Shown here in pieces: positions 6,604-10,111 of a DNA stretch of 10,111 nucleotides. Every line of letters starts with the position of its first letter. The first letter of the stretch is position 1. A model generated the notes under the pieces. That model made no database searches and was not told the DNA's origin. It saw only the letters and a list, made by a program, of their open reading frames with translations. Source of the stretch: Bacteroides sp. CAG:144. Its GTDB lineage: Bacteria > Bacteroidota > Bacteroidia > Bacteroidales > UBA11471. Both the position numbers and the translations under genes were made by a program. Location of the stretch: the NCBI GenBank assembly GCA_000434215.1, contig HF999712.1, forward strand, positions 1-10,111. The letters are read 5' to 3'.

Positions 6604-8208
6604 ATGAAAAAGACGATTTTGCTATTACTGCCTCTCCTGCTCACAACAGCATGCAGCCACACAAAAATCATAGAGCGACCAGAAATTGCACTCAACAGTT
6701 CGACAAACTATCTGTCTCTCGAACGTGTCGTATGTACTCCCGAGGCAACCCGTCTCGACCTGACTGTATGTTGTATTCCCGGAAAAGGCTTTTCGATAGA
6801 AAAAGAAGCCTATCTGCAAAGCCGGGAAAGCGGACTGAAATATGTACTTACAGGTGCAGAAGGCATCGAACCGGGCAAGAAAATAAAAACCGACTCTACC
6901 GGGCTGGTCGATATTTCATTACTATTCGAACCGATTCCTACCGATGAAAAACAAATCGATTTCATCGAAAGCGAAGACTGGCAACTCTTCGGTATCGACC
7001 TGAGCAAAAAGAAAAAGCCTGTACAAATAGAATGCCTCATAGAAGGGACTGTCATAAACCGCCCCCAAAGCTCGGCCATTCTATTGAACACATCAGAAAA
7101 AGTATTCGACCGACACACCAAGGGAAATATAGTTATCCCCATACGCAATGGAAAATTTTCTTACTTGTTGCGAACCGATACCTGTACGACATACGGACTT
7201 TGCTTCAACGACGAATGGGTAAACGGATGCATGTTGAATAAGATTTTTTTCGCTGAACCGGGAAGCATTTATCTGACTATCGAAGGAGATGATTCTGTAC
7301 ATATCGAAGGAGGGAAACTTACCGAAGAATATCAAAATATCCAGAAATACGGACGAGATCGCTTGCAACCGATTTATGACAAACGAGACTCCCTCTACGA
7401 CATAGAGAAACTTTACACACCCGAGGTATATGCCCTTTTCAAAGAAATGGATAATTGTAATGACCCGACTCAACGAGGTCTATTGGGAGAAAAGTTCCAA
7501 AACCTGCGTGTAGAAGGAAAAGCATACAGCCGAGAAGGTAATGCTTTACAAAAAGAGGCCGAACAGACCCATGCCGAAATTGAAAAATGGGAACTCGACA
7601 GAATCGCCGGCCAGCCCTCTCTTGCAACCTACTATTTGCTTTTTGAAAAAATAAAAAGGGCGGTCGTCTATTCGAGACAGACCATACCCGATTCCATTAT
7701 CGAAATTTATCGAACCCTTTATAAACCGATATATCCCGACCATCCGTTTACCCGGGACATAGAACAATATATCAAAGCACAACAAAGTTTTGTCGGTGGG
7801 AAATATATCGACATCGTTCTACCTGACACGACTGGAACAACATACCGTCTGTCGGACCTGATACAAGGATGCAAAATAGCCCTCATCGACTTCTGGTCGA
7901 TACACTGCGGTCCTTGCCGACGTACCTCAAAAGCCATGATTCCCGTGTACGAAAAATACAAAGATAAAGGATTCCGCATCGTCGGTATCAGCCGCGACGG
8001 TAGGCAACAAATGATACGGGGAATACACCATGACGGCTACCCGTGGATAAATCTCATCGATGAATATAACAAAAACCAAGTATTCAAAAGCTACGGTATC
8101 GAAAATACTGCCGGATACACATTCTTAGTCGACGGAAACGGAACAATCGTCGCTAGCGGAGCCTCGGTAGAAGAAATGATCTCTCTTATCGAAAAATACT
8201 GCAAATAA
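6604..8208 (+). CDS. DUF4369-like/thioredoxin-like (TlpA/ResA type) lipoprotein
   Basis: A 534-residue envelope protein. Residues 1-17 are a lipoprotein signal (MKKTILLLLPLLLTTAC, Cys17 as lipid anchor). An N-terminal beta-rich region (about 20-140) and a DUF4369-like region (about 141-245) are followed by a helical linker rich in charge (245-395). A C-terminal thioredoxin fold (about 398-534) carries the redox motif CGPC at 435-438. TlpA/ResA-type proteins reduce or exchange disulfides in the periplasm; Bacteroidetes encode many such multidomain versions with unknown partners. Two features are odd: the residue before CGPC is His, not the usual Trp (WSIHCGPC), and where IPTTFLID with its cis-Pro is expected the sequence reads AGYTFLVD (503-510). 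The start at 6604 is preferred over an in-frame ATG at 6577 because it places Lys-Lys and the hydrophobic core at the very N-terminus. Confidence 0.88.
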   Translation: MKKTILLLLPLLLTTACSHTKIIERPEIALNSSTNYLSLERVVCTPEATRLDLTVCCIPGKGFSIEKEAYLQSRESGLKYVLTGAEGIEPGKKIKTDSTGLVDISLLFEPIPTDEKQIDFIESEDWQLFGIDLSKKKKPVQIECLIEGTVINRPQSSAILLNTSEKVFDRHTKGNIVIPIRNGKFSYLLRTDTCTTYGLCFNDEWVNGCMLNKIFFAEPGSIYLTIEGDDSVHIEGGKLTEEYQNIQKYGRDRLQPIYDKRDSLYDIEKLYTPEVYALFKEMDNCNDPTQRGLLGEKFQNLRVEGKAYSREGNALQKEAEQTHAEIEKWELDRIAGQPSLATYYLLFEKIKRAVVYSRQTIPDSIIEIYRTLYKPIYPDHPFTRDIEQYIKAQQSFVGGKYIDIVLPDTTGTTYRLSDLIQGCKIALIDFWSIHCGPCRRTSKAMIPVYEKYKDKGFRIVGISRDGRQQMIRGIHHDGYPWINLIDEYNKNQVFKSYGIENTAGYTFLVDGNGTIVASGASVEEMISLIEKYCK

Positions 8209-8229
8209 CGACTATCGGACTTCTCTCCT

Positions 8230-8278
8230 ATGCGTATGGCGTTAGCCTTATATAAGGCTAACGCCATACGCATTTTAT
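8230..8278 (+). terminator. Perfect 44-bp palindrome acting as terminator
   Basis: Bases 8230-8273 are a perfect inverted repeat with no spacer: 22 bp mirrored around 8251/8252 (centre CCTTATATAAGG, arms ATGCGTATGGCGTTAG and CTAACGCCATACGCAT). TTTT follows directly. It lies 21 nt after the lipoprotein gene and reads as its intrinsic terminator, though the stem is unusually long and flawless. The T-run is only on the plus-strand side. Confidence 0.85.
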
Positions 8279-8353
8279 ATATTTAACATATTTGCAAAAA
8301 ACCTTTTTTCTCCTTTTTAGTCTAAGTTCTATAAAATATAAACCCAATCTGCC

Positions 8354-9511
8354 ATGAAAAAAATCACACTTCTTGCAATTACAGCTTTAATGATTCTATC
8401 GATCGGTAATCTATCGGCACAAATACGTTCGAACTACCGGCAAAAAGTAATGAATTGGACCCGTACGGCTTCACGCATCGACAATCGTTTCTTTACTCTT
8501 TATACCGATGAAGCCAAACGTATCGCCGATAACCTGGTGCTCTATCAACTCGATTCGGGAGCATGGCCTAAAAACATCTATTTTCCGGGTGAAATAACAG
8601 CCGAACAACATAAAAAAATCTTCGAAAGCAAAAAGCATCTCGAAAACGGAACTATCGATAACGGCTCGACGACAACCGAAATCATCTACCTGTCGAAAGT
8701 CTACAACGTAACTCGGGAGAAAAAATATAAACAAGCAGCCCTGAAAGGCATCAAATACCTTCTCAAAGCCCAATATAAGAACGGTGGATGGCCACAATTC
8801 TATCCAAATGCCAAAGGTTACGCCCGCCATATCACTTATAACGATAACGCCATGATAAATGTCATGAAATTGTTGCGTGATATTTACGAATGCGAACCGC
8901 TCTACTGGTACGTTCCCCAAGAACTACGGAAAAAAGCCAAAACCGCATTTGACAAAGGGGTCGAATGTATTCTCGCCACACAGGTAATACAAGACGGGAA
9001 ACCTACGGTATGGTGCGCACAGCACGACTTCGAATCCCTCGCTCCGGTAAAAGCCCGTGCCTATGAGTTGCCCTCACTCAGCGGACAGGAATCGGACAAT
9101 ATCGTCCTATTGCTCATGGATATTCCCAACCCCTCTCCCGAGATTATTGCTGCCGTAGAAAATGCCATTGCATGGTTTGAAAAATCGAAAATAGAGGGTA
9201 TTCGTCTCGAATACTACCGCAATGCCGAGGGGAAACGCGATTACCGTGTCGTATCGTGTGAAAAATGCCCGCCCATGTGGGCCCGGTTCTACGACCTCGA
9301 CTCCAACCGTCCATTTTTCTCAGATCGGGACGGTATCAAAAAATACGACATTTCACAAATCGGACACGAACGCCGTACAGGTTATAGTTGGTACAATCGC
9401 GACGGAAGTACCGTACTGTCCCGCTATAAAATGTGGAAACGCGAGCTTGACGGGAAAAGCGGTCGTCCCGAAGGCCGTGCGGTAAACAGATATGGAAATC
9501 CCCGTATGTAA
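8354..9511 (+). CDS. Secreted pectate lyase, polysaccharide lyase family 10
   Basis: A 385-residue exported enzyme that should cleave polygalacturonate by Ca2+-dependent beta-elimination. A signal peptide spans about 1-22 (LSAQ, cleavage near 22/23; no lipobox). Family blocks run through the mature part: DSGAWPKN (67-74), TIDNGSTTTEIIYL (100-113), KNGGWPQFYPNAKGY (142-156), HITYNDNAM (159-167), WCAQHD (220-225), KARAYELPSLSG (233-244), WARFYDL (309-315) and FFSDRDGIKKYDISQIGHERRTGYSWY across 321-347. PL10 uses an Arg as catalytic base; Arg235 in ARAYELPS is a reasonable candidate, and the Asp residues at 102 and 164 are candidate ligands for Ca2+ or substrate, both by family analogy. The enzyme should degrade homogalacturonan outside the cytoplasm. 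No SusC/SusD pair, transporter or other pectin enzyme lies within the window, so it may be a stand-alone gene or at the edge of a locus. The start is set by the signal peptide. Confidence 0.93.
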   Translation: MKKITLLAITALMILSIGNLSAQIRSNYRQKVMNWTRTASRIDNRFFTLYTDEAKRIADNLVLYQLDSGAWPKNIYFPGEITAEQHKKIFESKKHLENGTIDNGSTTTEIIYLSKVYNVTREKKYKQAALKGIKYLLKAQYKNGGWPQFYPNAKGYARHITYNDNAMINVMKLLRDIYECEPLYWYVPQELRKKAKTAFDKGVECILATQVIQDGKPTVWCAQHDFESLAPVKARAYELPSLSGQESDNIVLLLMDIPNPSPEIIAAVENAIAWFEKSKIEGIRLEYYRNAEGKRDYRVVSCEKCPPMWARFYDLDSNRPFFSDRDGIKKYDISQIGHERRTGYSWYNRDGSTVLSRYKMWKRELDGKSGRPEGRAVNRYGNPRM

Positions 9512-9533
9512 TCGTCGTTGTATTGATTTACAG

Positions 9534-9573
9534 AAAAAGGTAAGGCGTCCCGAAGGGATCGCCTTACCTTTTT
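9534..9573 (+). terminator. Terminator after the pectate lyase gene
   Basis: AAAAAGGTAAGGCG (9534-9547) pairs perfectly over 14 bp with CGCCTTACCTTTTT (9560-9573). The inner part TCCC/GGGA extends the stem past a single bulged T. The A-run and T-run are symmetric, so it could work in both directions. Confidence 0.9.
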
Positions 9574-9579
9574 CTACCT

Positions 9580-9613
9580 TTCGAGTAGCACAAAGGATTG
9601 GTGCTATATCGAA
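9580..9613. repeat. Short interrupted inverted repeat
   Basis: TTCGA-G-TAGCAC (9580-9591) faces GTGCTA-TA-TCGAA (9601-9613) across a 9-nt loop: 6 bp, a small internal loop, then 5 bp. No T-tract follows. It could be an operator-like site, an RNA hairpin or chance. Confidence 0.4.
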
Positions 9614-9675
9614 TAAACAGATTTTCTTTCTCCTATTATGTCATTCTTTTTACGTTCCGTTTCAGGAAGATATAT

Positions 9676-9750
9676 GTTATTCCGAGCACATACGAGGAAT
9701 CTCGTGCCATTTGCAAGGGATTCTTCCTCCCTTACGGTCGTCAGAATGAC
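9676..9750. repeat. Inverted-repeat element, copy A
   Basis: A 75-bp unit starting GTTATTCCGAG, with GAGGAATCTCG and GGGATTCTTCCTC inside, ending GTCAGAATGAC. The ends and middle are roughly inverted copies of each other. It differs from copy E (10039-10111) by only five substitutions and one indel. A fragment GTCATTCT at 9640 may be the remnant of a further unit. Confidence 0.8.
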
Positions 9751-9776
9751 ATGTGTATTCAAGAGTGCAGTCCTTT

Positions 9777-9871
9777 GTCATTCCGAGCGAGGCCGGTAGG
9801 CCGACGAAGAATCTCATGTTACTATCACTTGGGCGAGATTCTTCATTTCACTTCGTTCCATTCAGAATGAC
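9777..9871. repeat. Inverted-repeat element, copy B (best preserved)
   Basis: A 95-bp unit with perfect terminal inverted repeats GTCATTC/GAATGAC and a second perfect inner pair AAGAATCTC (9807-9815) / GAGATTCTT (9835-9843). The loop between the inner arms is unrelated to the other copies, so the arms are conserved and the tip varies. Confidence 0.82.
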
Positions 9872-9934
9872 ATTGCTCCGTGAGGACTGTATCTCTTACC
9901 AAGAGATTCTTCGGGGTTATATTCCTCAGAATGA
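9872..9934. repeat. Inverted-repeat element, copy C (degenerate)
   Basis: The right half is recognisable (AGAGATTCTTCGG...CTCAGAATGA) and faces ATCTCTTACC. The left end has lost most of the GTCATTCCGAG consensus. It directly abuts copy B. Confidence 0.6.
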
Positions 9935-9941
9935 AATTAAT

Positions 9942-10029
9942 GTCATCTCGAACGAAGGTGAGAGATCTCATGCAAAATGTACTGCTTGGTATGAGATTCT
10001 TCACTCTGCTCACACTACGTTCAGAATGA
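9942..10029. repeat. Inverted-repeat element, copy D
   Basis: An 88-bp unit from GTCATCTCGAACGAAGGTGAG to ACGTTCAGAATGA, with inner arms GAGATCTCAT and ATGAGATTCTTC. It has the same layout as copy B with more mismatches in the outer arms. Confidence 0.75.
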
Positions 10030-10038
10030 AAAAGTGAT

Positions 10039-10111
10039 GTTATTACGAACATATGCGAGGAATCTCGTACCATTTGCAAGGGATTCTTCCTCCCTACGGT
10101 CGTCAGAATGA
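10039..10111. repeat. Inverted-repeat element, copy E (reaches window edge)
   Basis: A 73-bp unit nearly identical to copy A, including the central CCATTTGCAAGGGATTCTTCC. It ends at GTCAGAATGA on the last base, so the final C of the consensus and any further copies lie outside. The A/E similarity exceeds that between other pairs, which suggests recent duplication or gene conversion. Confidence 0.8.

Noticed and set aside
9598..10079. Several small open frames in both directions at the right edge
   Set aside because: They are read-throughs of the inverted-repeat elements, with typical repeat-derived peptides such as VIPSE/CHSER. They have no promoters or domains.
9676..10111. Possible CRISPR array
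   Set aside because: Units are 60-95 bp imperfect palindromes with no constant short repeat and no uniform spacers, and no cas gene is near.

Overview
The window looks like chromosomal DNA from a member of the Bacteroidales. Several promoter-like sites match the Bacteroidetes TAnnTTTG -7 box (one also has a full TTTG -33 box). Most genes lack a Shine-Dalgarno sequence, and the proteins (DUF4369-like/TlpA lipoprotein, family 10 pectate lyase, Bacteroidetes-style MgtC, long-form HisG) are typical of gut Bacteroidales. A narrower placement is not justified from the sequence alone. GC content is moderate and I see no phage, transposase or CRISPR.

Left end (1-1550, minus strand): the head of a histidine biosynthesis operon, hisG then hisD (hisD runs off the left edge). 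Ahead of hisG is what reads as a complete translation-coupled transcription attenuator. It has a promoter, a 14-codon leader peptide with six His codons, a pause hairpin, an antiterminator that competes with a terminator, and the terminator itself about 28 nt before hisG. This is the most interesting element in the window.

Middle (1560-5490, plus strand): a divergent mgtC/sapB-type membrane protein gene comes first. A 560-bp intergenic region follows, which appears to carry an independent small RNA (promoter, several hairpins, intrinsic terminator). Then comes a two-gene copper module: a Cu+-exporting P1B-1 ATPase (copA) and a 69-residue HMA-fold metallochaperone, closed by a strong terminator.

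Right half (5530-9575, plus strand): a secreted TPR/Sel1-repeat protein with an unrecognised C-terminal region; a lipoprotein with a thioredoxin-like (TlpA/ResA) C-terminal domain that keeps CGPC but seems to lack the usual cis-proline; a perfect 44-bp palindrome acting as terminator; and a secreted family PL10 pectate lyase, also followed by a strong hairpin terminator.

Right edge (9640-10111): no gene, but a cluster of five copies of a roughly 60-95-bp imperfect inverted-repeat element (GTCATTCCGAG...AATCTC...GAGATTCTTC...CAGAATGAC). Two copies, 290 bp apart, are nearly identical. The window therefore combines ordinary housekeeping and accessory genes with several non-coding elements: the his attenuator, the candidate sRNA, the palindrome and the repeat cluster.
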